A stretch of DNA of 64,000 nt from Phyllobacterium calauticae (GTDB lineage Bacteria; Pseudomonadota; Alphaproteobacteria; Rhizobiales; Rhizobiaceae), in the NCBI RefSeq assembly GCF_019991125.1, contig NZ_JAGENB010000001.1, positions 682,001-746,000 on the forward strand. The letters run 5' to 3'. The position numbers were made by a program, and so were the translations under genes. Shown piece after piece: positions 35,605 to 44,041 of this stretch (position 1 is its first letter; every line of letters starts with the position of its first letter). The notes beneath the pieces are model-generated. The model saw nothing but the letters and a program-made list of their open reading frames with translations, had not been told where the DNA came from and ran no database searches.

Positions 35605-35705
35605 CTATGCCCGCGGACTTGCCTCGGGGCAGATAACCGGAATGAAAAGCAGCCGGGATCGATAGTCAACCGGATTCGCACATCACCCTGCAAACAGCAT
35701 GTATA

Positions 35706-36014
35706 TCAGCTACGGCGCATGCGGCCGGCGATGGCGACAATGCCAAGGCCGATCCAGCCCAGCACCGCAATCAGCAGAAGCGGCGCGGCCGGGATCATCA
35801 GCCAGCCCAGCACGCCCATGGTGTAAAGCGTATCGCCAATGTCGATGCCGGCCAGCAGACACGGGTGAACACTGTTCTCATCCACCGTGCAGCCAAGCGT
35901 ATTGGCGATCGCATAGGTCACCAAGACCGACAACAGCGGCAATAGCGCAATGAACGTCAGAATAGCGAGCACAACAGCTGCTGCACGCCGTTTCGAGCCG
36001 GTTTTCCGAGGCAT
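35706..36014 (-). CDS. Small integral membrane protein, unknown
   Basis: About 102 residues. A basic N terminus (MPRKTGSKRR) leads into a first helix (AAAVVLAILTFIALLPLLSVLVTYAIANTL), a short loop with two cysteines (GCTVDENSVHPC) and two further helices (MGVLGWLMIPAAPLLLIAVLGWIGLGIVAI). No family recognised. The Cys-containing loop is probably periplasmic and could form a disulphide. It lies between tRNA-Gly and dcd. Confidence 0.72.
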   Translation of the reverse strand: MPRKTGSKRRAAAVVLAILTFIALLPLLSVLVTYAIANTLGCTVDENSVHPCLLAGIDIGDTLYTMGVLGWLMIPAAPLLLIAVLGWIGLGIVAIAGRMRRS

Positions 36015-36095
36015 CGCAAACCTCCAATCCTGCATGACAAATCCCAGGAATACATCTAGGCCCGTCAAATCGGCGTCTTGTCAATCAACCGCAGC

Positions 36096-37190
36096 TCACG
36101 ACCGGAAATGTTTGGAGAGTTTCAGGCCCTGCGCCTGATAATTCGAGCCGAGGTCGGTGCCATAAAGGGCCTTGGGCCGCTCCAGCATATGTTCATAGAT
36201 CAGGCGGCCGACGATCTGGCCATGCTCGAGAATGAATGGCACCTCGTGGCTGCGCACTTCAAGCACCGCGCGGCTGCCGGTTCCGCCTGCGGCGGTGTGC
36301 CCGAAACCCGGATCGAAGAACCCGGCATAGTGCACGCGGAATTCGCCGACCAGCGGATCGAACGGCGTCATCTCCGCCGCATAAAGCGGAGGAACATGCA
36401 CGGCTTCACGCGACACGAGAATGTAGAATTCATCGGGATCGAGCACCAGTTCGCGTGCGCCGCGATCATGGATCGGCTCCCAGAAATCGAAGAGGTCATG
36501 CGCCCCGCGCTTGTCGACATCCACCACGCCCGTGTGGTGCTTGCCGCGATAACCGACGAGGCCGTTCGCATCGCCGGTCAGATCGATGGACAGGGCAATG
36601 CCGCCGCCCGATATGTTCGGCGTGTCCGACGCCACGAGCGTCTCACTTGCATGCAGTGCGGTCAGTTCCGTCTCGTCGAGCTGTGCCCGTCCGGTGCGGA
36701 AGCGTATCTGCGAGAGACGCGATCCTGCCCGCGCGACAATCGGGAAGGTACGCGGGCTGACTTCGAGATAGATGGGGCCATTATATCCCGCCGGCACCTT
36801 GTCGAATTCCTGTGCCCCGTCAACAATGACGCGAGTGAAAATATCAAGACGCCCGGTCGAACTCTTGGGATTGGCCGATGCCGAAACCCCGGCGGGCAGC
36901 GCCAGGCTTTCCAGCAGCGGGACGATATAGACACAGCCGGTTTCCAGCACGGCACCGTGACTGAGGTCGATCTCGTGCAGCTTGAGTTTTTCCAGCTTGT
37001 TGATGACGGGGGTTCCGGGCCCCGGCATGAAACTGGCGCGCACGCGATAGGCTTTCGTGCCCAGGCGCAGGTCCAGGCTGGCCGGCTGGATCTGATCAGC
37101 GTCGAAATCACGCTCGGTTTTCAGTGCACCGGCCTGATGCAATGCCCTGATGCCGCTATCTGCCAGAATGCCCGCTTCACGTATACTCAT
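36096..37190 (-). CDS. dcd: 2'-deoxycytidine 5'-triphosphate deaminase (long form)
   Basis: 364 residues. GILADSGIRALH, IQPASLDLRLGTKAYRVRASFMP and ASANPKSSTGRLDIFTRV match dCTP deaminase motifs, and the second half (AEMTPFDPLVGEFRVHYAGFFDPGFG) repeats the dUTPase-like fold. This roughly double-length form, twice the size of E. coli Dcd, is the usual one in Rhizobiales. The enzyme supplies dUTP for thymidylate synthesis. It is divergent from metZ; the 225-base gap holds the SAM-II riboswitch. Confidence 0.88.
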   Translation of the reverse strand: MSIREAGILADSGIRALHQAGALKTERDFDADQIQPASLDLRLGTKAYRVRASFMPGPGTPVINKLEKLKLHEIDLSHGAVLETGCVYIVPLLESLALPAGVSASANPKSSTGRLDIFTRVIVDGAQEFDKVPAGYNGPIYLEVSPRTFPIVARAGSRLSQIRFRTGRAQLDETELTALHASETLVASDTPNISGGGIALSIDLTGDANGLVGYRGKHHTGVVDVDKRGAHDLFDFWEPIHDRGARELVLDPDEFYILVSREAVHVPPLYAAEMTPFDPLVGEFRVHYAGFFDPGFGHTAAGGTGSRAVLEVRSHEVPFILEHGQIVGRLIYEHMLERPKALYGTDLGSNYQAQGLKLSKHFRS

Positions 37191-37280
37191 ATCGACCGCC
37201 GAAACCTCATATAATTTCCCAAAAGCTTTAGCGTCTCACCCGATTGACGCAAGCCGCCAAGAGGATTAAAGCAATTTTAT

Positions 37281-37334
37281 CCCGTGGTGATTTGGCCGGC
37301 CGGCTTGCAGCCACGTTAAACAATTTGCTAAAAG
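37281..37334 (+). ncRNA. SAM-II (metA motif) riboswitch
   Basis: CGTGG (37283-37287) pairs with CCACG (37311-37315), enclosing TGATTTGGCCGG and CTTGCAG, and is followed by TTAAACAA and GCTAAAA (37316-37334), which form the H-type pseudoknot. This is the SAM-II consensus of alphaproteobacterial met genes: the stem, TGATTT, the CTTGCAGCC segment and the GCTAAA tail are all conserved. S-adenosylmethionine binding lowers expression of the downstream gene. It lies 82 bases before the metZ start. Confidence 0.93.
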
Positions 37335-37335
37335 A

Positions 37336-37384
37336 GGCCCGGTCTCGTCCGGCCTTTTTGCGATTCCCGCAAGGCCGGTTTTTT
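37336..37384 (+). terminator. Two overlapping terminators after the SAM-II riboswitch
   Basis: Hairpin A pairs GGCC-GG (37336-37342, one bulged C) with CCGGCC (37349-37354) and is followed by TTTTT (37355-37359). Hairpin B pairs the same CCGGCC (37349-37354) with GGCCGG (37373-37378), plus an inner TTGCG/CGCAA stem, and is followed by TTTTTT (37379-37384). The two cannot form together. They are the likely expression platform of the riboswitch or a pair of back-up terminators. Confidence 0.8.
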
Positions 37385-37415
37385 ATTGGCCAGATTCTGG
37401 CAGATTGAGAAGACG

Positions 37416-38603
37416 ATGACCACAACCCGTAAGCTGCGCCCCGCGACACAACTCGTTCATGCCGGAACCTTGCGCTCCGGTTTCGGTGAAACATCGGAAG
37501 CCCTCTTCCTCACTCAGGGTTTTGTCTATGACACGGCGGAAGCTGCCGAATCCCGCTTCAAAGGCGAAGAACCCGGCTTCATCTATTCACGCTACGCCAA
37601 TCCGACCACCGATATGTTCGAAAAGCGCATGTGCGCGCTTGAGGGCGCGGAAGATGCGCGCGCAACGGCTTCGGGAATGGCTGCGGTTGCGGCGGCAATC
37701 CTGTGTCAGGTCAAGGCCGGAGACCACGTTCTGGCAGCGCGCGCCCTGTTCGGCTCGTGCCGCTACATCATCGAGACGCTCCTGCCGAAATATGGCGTGG
37801 ACTTCACCCTGATCGACGGCTCCAAAGCCGAGAACTGGGAAAAGGCCATCCGCCCGAACACCAAGGCGCTGTTCCTGGAAAGCCCGACCAACCCAACACT
37901 CGAGATCGTCGATATTGCCGCCGTGGCCAAGGTCGCCAATTCCGTCGGCGCCAAACTGATCGTCGACAATGTGTTTGCGACCCCGCTGTTCCAAAAGCCG
38001 CTGGAACTTGGCGCCCACATCGTCGTCTACTCGGCCACCAAGCACATTGAAGGCCAGGGACGCTGTCTTGGCGGCGTCATCCTTTCCGACAAGAAGTGGA
38101 TTGACGAAAACCTCCACGAATATTTCCGCCACACCGGTCCGGGCCTCAGCCCTTTCAATTCCTGGATCATGTTGAAGGGTCTTGAAACCCTGCCCGTCCG
38201 CGTCCGCCAGCAAACCGAAAGTGCGGCGAAAATTGCCGACTTCCTCGCGGACCATCCGGCAGTTTCCAGGGTTATTTACCCCGGCCGTGCGGATCACCCG
38301 CAGGCGGACATCATCGCCAAACAGATGACCGGTGGTTCCACACTCGTGGCCTTTGAACTCAAGGACGGCAAGAAGGCGGCCTTTGATTGCGAGAACGGAC
38401 TGGAAGTGGTGCGGATTTCCAACAATCTTGGAGATTCGAAGAGTCTCATCACACACCCCGCGACAACCACGCACAAAAACCTTACAGATGAAGCACGTGC
38501 AGAACTTGGCATTTCGGACGGGCTGTTGCGCCTGTCGGTTGGCCTGGAAGATGCCGACGATCTGATCGAGGATTTCGATGCTGCCCTCAAGGCAGCCAAG
38601 TAA
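37416..38603 (+). CDS. metZ: O-succinylhomoserine sulfhydrylase
   Basis: 395 residues, Cys/Met-metabolism PLP enzyme of fold type I. RPATQLVHAGTLRSGFGETSEALFLTQGFVYDTAEAAE is the MetZ-type N terminus. The PLP lysine is in YSATKHIEGQGRCLGG, and GDSKSLITHPATTTH is conserved. It makes homocysteine from O-succinylhomoserine and sulphide in methionine synthesis. The SAM-II riboswitch upstream gives feedback control by S-adenosylmethionine. ATG 37416 is taken as start. Confidence 0.95.
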   Translation: MTTTRKLRPATQLVHAGTLRSGFGETSEALFLTQGFVYDTAEAAESRFKGEEPGFIYSRYANPTTDMFEKRMCALEGAEDARATASGMAAVAAAILCQVKAGDHVLAARALFGSCRYIIETLLPKYGVDFTLIDGSKAENWEKAIRPNTKALFLESPTNPTLEIVDIAAVAKVANSVGAKLIVDNVFATPLFQKPLELGAHIVVYSATKHIEGQGRCLGGVILSDKKWIDENLHEYFRHTGPGLSPFNSWIMLKGLETLPVRVRQQTESAAKIADFLADHPAVSRVIYPGRADHPQADIIAKQMTGGSTLVAFELKDGKKAAFDCENGLEVVRISNNLGDSKSLITHPATTTHKNLTDEARAELGISDGLLRLSVGLEDADDLIEDFDAALKAAK

Positions 38604-38617
38604 GATAGAACCAATCT

Positions 38618-38641
38618 CGCACTGAAACCAATTTCAGTGCG
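38618..38641 (+). terminator. Hairpin after metZ
   Basis: CGCACTGAAA (38618-38627) pairs perfectly with TTTCAGTGCG (38632-38641) around loop CCAA, 14 bases after the metZ stop. There is no run of T after it, only an A+T-rich stretch, so termination may be partial. Confidence 0.6.
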
Positions 38642-38771
38642 GGAACGGTATATTTAAGTATAAACGTTGCAGAATGTTGGCTATTCACATTAAATTTAAT
38701 CATCTTTATGTATTGTAATGGTTGACGAGACGGCCACGACCCGCAATATCATTGATAAGACAAGGTTTATC

Positions 38772-39164
38772 ATGTATCGCGCAGTCACTCAGAATATTGA
38801 AGTAATCGTAGAGCCATTCTATCTGGAGGAGCAGTCCAATCCGGAAGAAAACAGATATGTCTGGGGATACCGGATTACAATCGCCAATGAATCCGACGGC
38901 ACCGTCCGGCTTCGGGCACGCTATTGGAAAATCACCGATGGGAACGGCCAGATCGAAGAGATTCGCGGCCCTGGTGTCATCGGTGAACAGCCGGTGCTCA
39001 ATCCCGGAGACTCGTTCCAGTATTCCTCTGGCTGCCCGCTGACAACGACATCTGGTGTGATGGTTGGCCGTTATTCCATGGAAAGCGAAACCGGAAACTT
39101 GTTCGACATCGAGATACCGGCTTTTTCGCTTGATTTGCCGGATCAATTGCGGACATTGAATTAA
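38772..39164 (+). CDS. apaG: ApaG protein
   Basis: 130 residues, fibronectin-III-like fold. [74 protein letters not shown] and GVMVGRY are the ApaG family core. The name comes from its linkage with apaH in enterobacteria; a role in divalent cation tolerance has been reported but the molecular function is unclear. The start at 38772 matches family members; 18 extra codons upstream are discounted. Confidence 0.94.
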   Translation: MYRAVTQNIEVIVEPFYLEEQSNPEENRYVWGYRITIANESDGTVRLRARYWKITDGNGQIEEIRGPGVIGEQPVLNPGDSFQYSSGCPLTTTSGVMVGRYSMESETGNLFDIEIPAFSLDLPDQLRTLN

Positions 39165-39243
39165 TTCTAGACCGGACTGTTGCCTTTGCAGAGCGCAATC
39201 GTTGCGAGCGCCATTTTGATCACATGCATGAGTACACGCCCTG

Positions 39244-39552
39244 ATGACCAGCCAAACTGAAATGCCGTACCTGAAGGCGCTTGCCTGCTCCGTCGTTACC
39301 TTTGCCATTGGTGTCGGCGCACTTTTTATGGGCTATGCCCTGCCAAGCATTCAGGCCGGCAAGGCCGGCATGCCGGAACTTCTGGCGCTGGCGCTTGTGC
39401 CGGGCCTTGTCGTCGGCCTCTTCGCCAAACGTTCGGCGAAGCCGTGGCCGTTGTGGCTGATCATCGGTGCGTTCCTGATTGTCCTGGTTGCCGTCACCGC
39501 TGCCCACGAGGCGCTGGTATCCTGGCGGATCGCCAACGGGCTGCTGAAATAG
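39244..39552 (+). CDS. Small three-helix membrane protein
   Basis: 102 residues with three hydrophobic segments (ALACSVVTFAIGVGALFMGYAL, LLALALVPGLVVGLFA, WLIIGAFLIVLVAVTAAHEAL). It is probably an inner-membrane protein of unknown function. The ribosome binding site is weak. Not recognised. It follows apaG at 79 bases and converges on the PhnA-like gene. Confidence 0.65.
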   Translation: MTSQTEMPYLKALACSVVTFAIGVGALFMGYALPSIQAGKAGMPELLALALVPGLVVGLFAKRSAKPWPLWLIIGAFLIVLVAVTAAHEALVSWRIANGLLK

Positions 39553-39582
39553 CAATTCACGTGCGGCGCTTGTGACGTCGCA

Positions 39583-39795
39583 TTACGCCTTCTTGACGAA
39601 TTCCGTTTTCAGAACCAGGCCTTTGACCTGTTTGGTGTTGCACTCGACTTCACCCTCGCGGCCGTTCAGGCAGATATTCTTGACGAGCGTGCCCCGCTTG
39701 ATCGTCTCTGACGTTCCCTTGACTTTCAGATCCTTGATCAAGGTGACGGAATCGCCATCCTGAAGCTCATTTCCGTTGCTGTCGCGTACGTCCAC
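39583..39795 (-). CDS. PhnA-domain (YjdM-like) protein
   Basis: 70 residues: VRDSNGNELQDGDSVTLIKDLKVKGTSETIKRGTLVKNI and VEGKVLKTEF-type C terminus match the PhnA C-terminal SH3-like domain (often called alkylphosphonate utilisation protein). The zinc ribbon of full-length PhnA is absent, as is common in alphaproteobacteria. Despite the name, a role in phosphonate use is not demonstrated. The start is GTG 39795, with GAGGAT upstream. Confidence 0.85.
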   Translation of the reverse strand: MDVRDSNGNELQDGDSVTLIKDLKVKGTSETIKRGTLVKNICLNGREGEVECNTKQVKGLVLKTEFVKKA

Positions 39796-39818
39796 AGGGG
39801 CAATCCTCGTTCGGATGA

Positions 39819-40829
39819 TCAGTTCTTTGGCAGGAATTCCGCAGGGTCAAACTCGTAATGGGTCGAGCAGAACTCGCAGGTCACGCTGATCTTGCCATCT
39901 TCGATGCTGTCCGTGATCTCTTCGGCGGTAAATCCGGAAAGGACGCCTGCAATCTTGTCACGCGAGCAGGAACAATCGTCGTTCACCGGCACGGCGTCGA
40001 ATACGCGGACGCCGCGTTCATGGAACAGGCGGTACAACAGCCGTTCGGCACCCACCTGCGGATCGGTCAGTTCCGAACTCTCGATGGTCGCAACCAGAGC
40101 CTTCACTTCAGCCCAATCATCGTCCTCTTCAATATCGTCCTCATCCTCGTCGGTATCCGGCGCATCGCCCGCAGGCAGATCACGCTGGCGGATGCGCAAC
40201 TCGGATTCCGGCAGGAACTGCACGATCAGCCCTCCGGCGCGCCATTGCTCGACGGGTTTGCCATCCTCGCCGCGTTCTATGAGCTTGGCGACGGACAAGC
40301 GGATATCGGTCGGAATCTGCTCCGACTGGCGGAAATAGGTCTTGGCTATTTCCTCCAGGTTGGAACCGTCGAGTGCAACGATGCCTTGATAGCGCTGGGT
40401 GTACTCGCCCTGATCAACCGTCAGCGCCAGCGTTCCCGTCCCCATCAACTGCTCCGGCGAAAGCCGGTGTGCGGCGATCGCCTCGGCCAGCCGGTCTTCG
40501 TCATAGCGGGCATAGGCACGCACCGAATTCGGCGTGCGGAAATCAACCACCAGCATGTCGACAGGCCCATCGGACTGCGACTGGAAAATGAACTTGCCGT
40601 CGAATTTCAGTGACGTTCCCAAGAGCACGGTCAGGACAATCGCTTCGGCCAAGAGCTTTGCAACCGGCTCCGGGTAGTCGTGCCGGCTGAGAATATCGTC
40701 CAGTGCCGCACCCAATTGCACGGCGCGGCCGCGGGCATCGAGTGTCTCGACTTGGAACGGCACAACCGCATCGTCCCCGGCGAAGACGTATTCGTCGGAG
40801 CGCTTGGTGATGTCAGGCATATCAGACAC
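39819..40829 (-). CDS. hslO: Hsp33 redox-regulated chaperone
   Basis: 336 residues. The C-terminal zinc/redox switch [12 protein letters not shown]...[10 protein letters not shown] holds the four conserved cysteines (CxC and CxxC) that form disulphides on oxidation and activate the chaperone. The N-terminal [15 protein letters not shown] and [27 protein letters not shown] are typical. An acidic insert ([14 protein letters not shown]) is notable. The GTG start at 40829 overlaps argF by 8 bases and has GGAGG eight bases upstream. Last gene of the argD-argF-hslO operon. Confidence 0.95.
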   Translation of the reverse strand: MSDMPDITKRSDEYVFAGDDAVVPFQVETLDARGRAVQLGAALDDILSRHDYPEPVAKLLAEAIVLTVLLGTSLKFDGKFIFQSQSDGPVDMLVVDFRTPNSVRAYARYDEDRLAEAIAAHRLSPEQLMGTGTLALTVDQGEYTQRYQGIVALDGSNLEEIAKTYFRQSEQIPTDIRLSVAKLIERGEDGKPVEQWRAGGLIVQFLPESELRIRQRDLPAGDAPDTDEDEDDIEEDDDWAEVKALVATIESSELTDPQVGAERLLYRLFHERGVRVFDAVPVNDDCSCSRDKIAGVLSGFTAEEITDSIEDGKISVTCEFCSTHYEFDPAEFLPKN

Positions 40830-41760
40830 GCGGGCGACCTCCTTCGAGACACCAGGCTAGAATGGCTTTTTGTGCATGCAACCGGTTTTCGGCTTCATCG
40901 AAAACGACCGAGTGCGGCCCGTCAATAACGGAATCCGTTACTTCTTCGCCGCGATGGGCAGGCAGGCAGTGCATGAACAGGGCATCGGGATGCGCGTGCC
41001 TTATCAGGGCATCATTGACCTGATAGGGCATGAACACATTGTGACCGCGCGCACGGCCTTCCTGTCCCATCGAAACCCATGTATCGGTGACGATGCAGTC
41101 AACGCCCTCGACAGCCGCGATAGGATCGGACGTCAGCTTGACATTGCCGCCGGCGCTCTTGGCCCAGGCGAGATATTTGCTCTCGGGCTCGCTGCCTTCC
41201 GGCGTGGCAATATTCAGGTTGAAATCAAAGCGCGCAGCCGCTTCGACGAGCGAATGCAGCACATTGTTGCCATCGCCTGTCCAGGCAAACGTCTTACCCT
41301 TGACCGGACCGCGATGCTCTTCGAACGTCATGATATCGGCCATGATCTGGCATGGATGCGTGTCGTCCGTCAGGGCATTGATGACGGGAACCGTGGCGTT
41401 CTCAGCCATTTCGATCAGCCGGTCATGGGTCGTCGTGCGCATCATGATGATATCGACGTAGCGCGAAAGCACCTTTGCCGTATCCGCAATGGTCTCGCTG
41501 CGGCCGAGCTGCATTTCGGAACCGGTGAGCATGATGGTTTCGCCGCCCAGCTGGCGCATGCCGACATCGAAGGACACACGGGTCCGCGTCGAAGGCTTGT
41601 CGAAAATCATCGCAAGCACCTTGCCTGCAAAGGGCTTCTCAATATTGCCTGCCTTGAGGCGGTTCTTGCGCGCGCGCGCATCATCAAGAATGGAACGCAA
41701 CACACCGGAAGAAAGCGCCGAGATATCCGTGAAGTGACGGAGGTCCTGCTTGATTGTCAT
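40822..41760 (-). CDS. argF: Ornithine carbamoyltransferase
   Basis: 312 residues. The carbamoyl-phosphate loop STRTRVSF, ornithine-binding region and [12 protein letters not shown] are all present. It joins ornithine and carbamoyl phosphate to citrulline in arginine synthesis. It starts nine bases after the argD stop and overlaps hslO, so all three are one transcript. Confidence 0.96.
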   Translation of the reverse strand: MTIKQDLRHFTDISALSSGVLRSILDDARARKNRLKAGNIEKPFAGKVLAMIFDKPSTRTRVSFDVGMRQLGGETIMLTGSEMQLGRSETIADTAKVLSRYVDIIMMRTTTHDRLIEMAENATVPVINALTDDTHPCQIMADIMTFEEHRGPVKGKTFAWTGDGNNVLHSLVEAAARFDFNLNIATPEGSEPESKYLAWAKSAGGNVKLTSDPIAAVEGVDCIVTDTWVSMGQEGRARGHNVFMPYQVNDALIRHAHPDALFMHCLPAHRGEEVTDSVIDGPHSVVFDEAENRLHAQKAILAWCLEGGRPRV

Positions 41761-41769
41761 GACAGTTCC

Positions 41770-42975
41770 CTACGCACTCTTCTGCCGGGCCGTGACCGAC
41801 AGACGTTCGGCAGCGGCTTCAATCCGGGAAAGGGCCTCGCGGGCCTCTTCTTCGGTCACGACCAAAGGCGGCAGCAACCGAATGACGTTGTCGCCGGCAC
41901 CAACGGTGAGCAAGTGTTCGTCACGCAGGGCCTGAACGAGCGCTGTATTGGGAACAACACTCTTGATGCCCATCAACAGCCCGCGGCCGCGTACTTCCGC
42001 AATGACCTCGGGATAGCGATCGGAGATCGAGGCAAGGCCCTGCTTCATGAAGAGGGCGACCTGCTGCACATGCTCGAAAAAGCCGTCGGCGAGAATGACA
42101 TCGAGCACGGCATTGCCGACGGCCATGGCGAGCGGATTGCCGCCATAGGTCGTGCCATGCACGCCGGCTGTCATGCCCTTGGCTGCCTCGGCCGTTGCGA
42201 GACAGGCGCCAAGCGGGAAACCGCCGCCGATGCCCTTGGCGACAGCCATGATATCGGGCGTGATGCCCGACCACTCATAGGCAAAGAACTTGCCCGTGCG
42301 TCCGACACCCGACTGAACTTCATCGAGGATCAGCAGCAGGCCGTTCTCGTCGCAAATCTTGCGCAGGCGGCGCAAATCTTCATCCGGCACGGGACGCACA
42401 CCGCCCTCGCCCTGGATCGGTTCAATCAGGATGGCAGCGGTCTGGGGACCAATGGCCGCCTTCAATGCCTTCTCGTCACCAAAGGGCACCTGATCGAAGC
42501 CCGAGACTTTGGGGCCGAAGCCTTCGAGATACTTTTCCTGGCCGCCGGCAGCGATCGTCGCCAGCGTCCGGCCATGGAACGCGCCTTCGAACGTGATGAT
42601 ATGAAACCGTTCCGGGTGACCGTTGACATAGTGATAGCGCCGGGCGGTCTTGATCGCGCATTCCAGCGCTTCCGCCCCGGAATTGGTGAAAAACACCTTG
42701 TCGGCAAACGTGTTGTCCACGAGACGCTGACCAAGACGCCTTTGCCCCGGAATTTCATAAATATTGGACAGATGCCAGAGCTTGTCAGCCTGGGTCTTCA
42801 GGGTTTCGACGAGATGCGGATGCGAATAACCCAGCGAATTGACGGCAATGCCGGCAGCGAAATCCAGATAGCGTTCACCGCTCTCGGTCGTCAGCCAAAC
42901 ACCGTCTCCTCGCTCAAAGCGCAGATCCGCACGAGCAAAAGTGTCGTATAGCGGTTGCGCGTTTGCGTCCGTCAT
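41770..42975 (-). CDS. argD: Acetylornithine aminotransferase
   Basis: About 401 residues, class III PLP aminotransferase. [47 protein letters not shown] and [17 protein letters not shown]...[14 protein letters not shown] with the PLP lysine are present. It catalyses the fourth step of arginine synthesis and often also N-succinyl-diaminopimelate transamination. ATG 42975 is preferred over a codon 18 bases earlier. First gene of the operon; a terminator-like hairpin lies in its leader. Confidence 0.94.
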   Translation of the reverse strand: MTDANAQPLYDTFARADLRFERGDGVWLTTESGERYLDFAAGIAVNSLGYSHPHLVETLKTQADKLWHLSNIYEIPGQRRLGQRLVDNTFADKVFFTNSGAEALECAIKTARRYHYVNGHPERFHIITFEGAFHGRTLATIAAGGQEKYLEGFGPKVSGFDQVPFGDEKALKAAIGPQTAAILIEPIQGEGGVRPVPDEDLRRLRKICDENGLLLILDEVQSGVGRTGKFFAYEWSGITPDIMAVAKGIGGGFPLGACLATAEAAKGMTAGVHGTTYGGNPLAMAVGNAVLDVILADGFFEHVQQVALFMKQGLASISDRYPEVIAEVRGRGLLMGIKSVVPNTALVQALRDEHLLTVGAGDNVIRLLPPLVVTEEEAREALSRIEAAAERLSVTARQKSA

Positions 42976-43045
42976 GTCGTTTCGGGCCTCCAATACCCTG
43001 TTTTGATCTGCTGTTTGCTAAGAAGAAACCGGCAGCGATGAAATC

Positions 43046-43108
43046 AAAAAGCCGCCCACAAGGGCGGCCTGACGCTGGTAATATCATCATTCAATCCGCA
43101 ATTGTCAA
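43046..43108 (-). promoter_or_regulatory. Predicted argD promoter with terminator-like 5' hairpin
   Basis: On the minus strand a perfect TTGACA (43108-43103) is followed 17-18 bases later by GATATTA (about 43085-43079). The start of transcription would fall near 43072. GCCGCCC (43068-43062), loop TTGT, GGGCGGC (43057-43051), TTTTT (43050-43046) then begins almost at once: a textbook intrinsic terminator at the 5' end of the argD leader, 70 bases before the gene. It may attenuate, cap the mRNA, or end a different upstream minus-strand transcript. Confidence 0.6.
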
Positions 43109-43292
43109 ATGAACACTTCAAAAACATAGCCGCGACAGTGCGTCCGCGCGAGGCGGTCTTTCCATAAGGTTTTCAAATCTGTAGCCAAGCGACCATACGG
43201 AAAGCGACATGATCTGCAAGAAATGTCATTTATGCCGCGTTTTCTCGCGCAAGTTGGGGAAAACCCAAAAAAGCAAGCCGCTTCCCACGCCC

Positions 43293-43435
43293 GACTCTTG
43301 TCACAGAGTCATCGCATATTGTAGCTTGAGAAACGGAATAGCTAGATTTCGTGCGGCGGACCTCGTCACCTGGATAGATATAGTATCTGCAATCTGGAGC
43401 AATCCAGATGTGAGGGAAGGATTCAGCCTAGAGTC
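43293..43435. promoter_or_regulatory. Four GANTC (CcrM) sites upstream of gcrA
   Basis: GACTC (43293-43297), GAGTC (43306-43310), GATTC (43420-43424) and GAGTC (43431-43435) lie in the 166 bases before the gcrA start. CcrM methylates GANTC in alphaproteobacteria, and GcrA acts at methylated GANTC promoters. Four sites in 143 bases is well above the chance rate of about one per 256 bases. The 483-base gap 42976-43458 otherwise holds only the argD leader. Confidence 0.6.
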
Positions 43436-43458
43436 CGCACAATACGGAGCCAAGGAAG

Positions 43459-43986
43459 ATGAACTGGACAGATGAGCGCGTAGAACAGCTGAAGAAGCTT
43501 TGGGCCGAAGGTCTGAGCGCAAGCCAGATCGCAGCACAGCTGGGTGGCGTCAGCCGCAATGCGGTCATCGGCAAGGTGCACCGCCTGAAACTGTCAGGCC
43601 GCGGCAAGACCACATCGACCCAGACACGCAGCAAGAAAGTCAACACGACCGCTTCAGCCGGACATCGCAGCAGCGTCAGCACGTCGGCGCAGATGACGAG
43701 CCGTGTTGTGACCAAGAGCGTTGGCGCAACAGCGCTGCAGCAGGAATATTTCGTCGACACGGTTACGCAGACCGTGATGAAGCCCTCGACGGATGTCGTG
43801 GTGCCGATCTCGCGGCGTCTCGAACTGGTGCAGCTCAGCGAGCGCACCTGCAAGTGGCCGATGGGCGATCCGTTGCAGCCTGATTTTCACTTCTGCGGAA
43901 ATGATGTCGGCGAAGGCGGCCCGTACTGCACCTATCATGCCCGCCTGGCCTATCAGCCGGCGTCCGATCGCCGCCGCGCTCGGTAA
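43459..43986 (+). CDS. gcrA: GcrA cell cycle regulator
   Basis: 175 residues. The N-terminal MNWTDERVEQLKKLWAEGLSASQIAAQLGG-VSRNAVIGKVHRL is the GcrA DNA-binding domain, and the C-terminal CKWPMGDPLQPDFHFCGNDVG...PYCTYHARLAY is its sigma70-interacting cysteine-containing domain. GcrA works with RNA polymerase holoenzyme at GANTC-methylated promoters of cell-cycle genes. AGCCAAGGAAG precedes the ATG. It is divergent from argD and is followed by a strong terminator. Confidence 0.96.
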   Translation: MNWTDERVEQLKKLWAEGLSASQIAAQLGGVSRNAVIGKVHRLKLSGRGKTTSTQTRSKKVNTTASAGHRSSVSTSAQMTSRVVTKSVGATALQQEYFVDTVTQTVMKPSTDVVVPISRRLELVQLSERTCKWPMGDPLQPDFHFCGNDVGEGGPYCTYHARLAYQPASDRRRAR

Positions 43987-44010
43987 TCTGCAAGGCACAT
44001 AGTATAGGGA

Positions 44011-44034
44011 AAGGCGCCGTCAGGCGCCTTTTTT
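44011..44034 (+). terminator. Intrinsic terminator after gcrA
   Basis: AAGGCGCC (44011-44018), loop GTCA, GGCGCCTT (44023-44030) then TTTT. An eight-pair G/C-rich stem with a T-run, 24 bases after the gcrA stop and before the convergent phoR stop. Confidence 0.92.
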
Positions 44035-44041
44035 ATTGGCG

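Noticed and set aside
40870-42951. Plus-strand 693-codon open frame opposite argF and argD
   Set aside because: Antisense shadow of two well-conserved enzymes with catalytic motifs in place.
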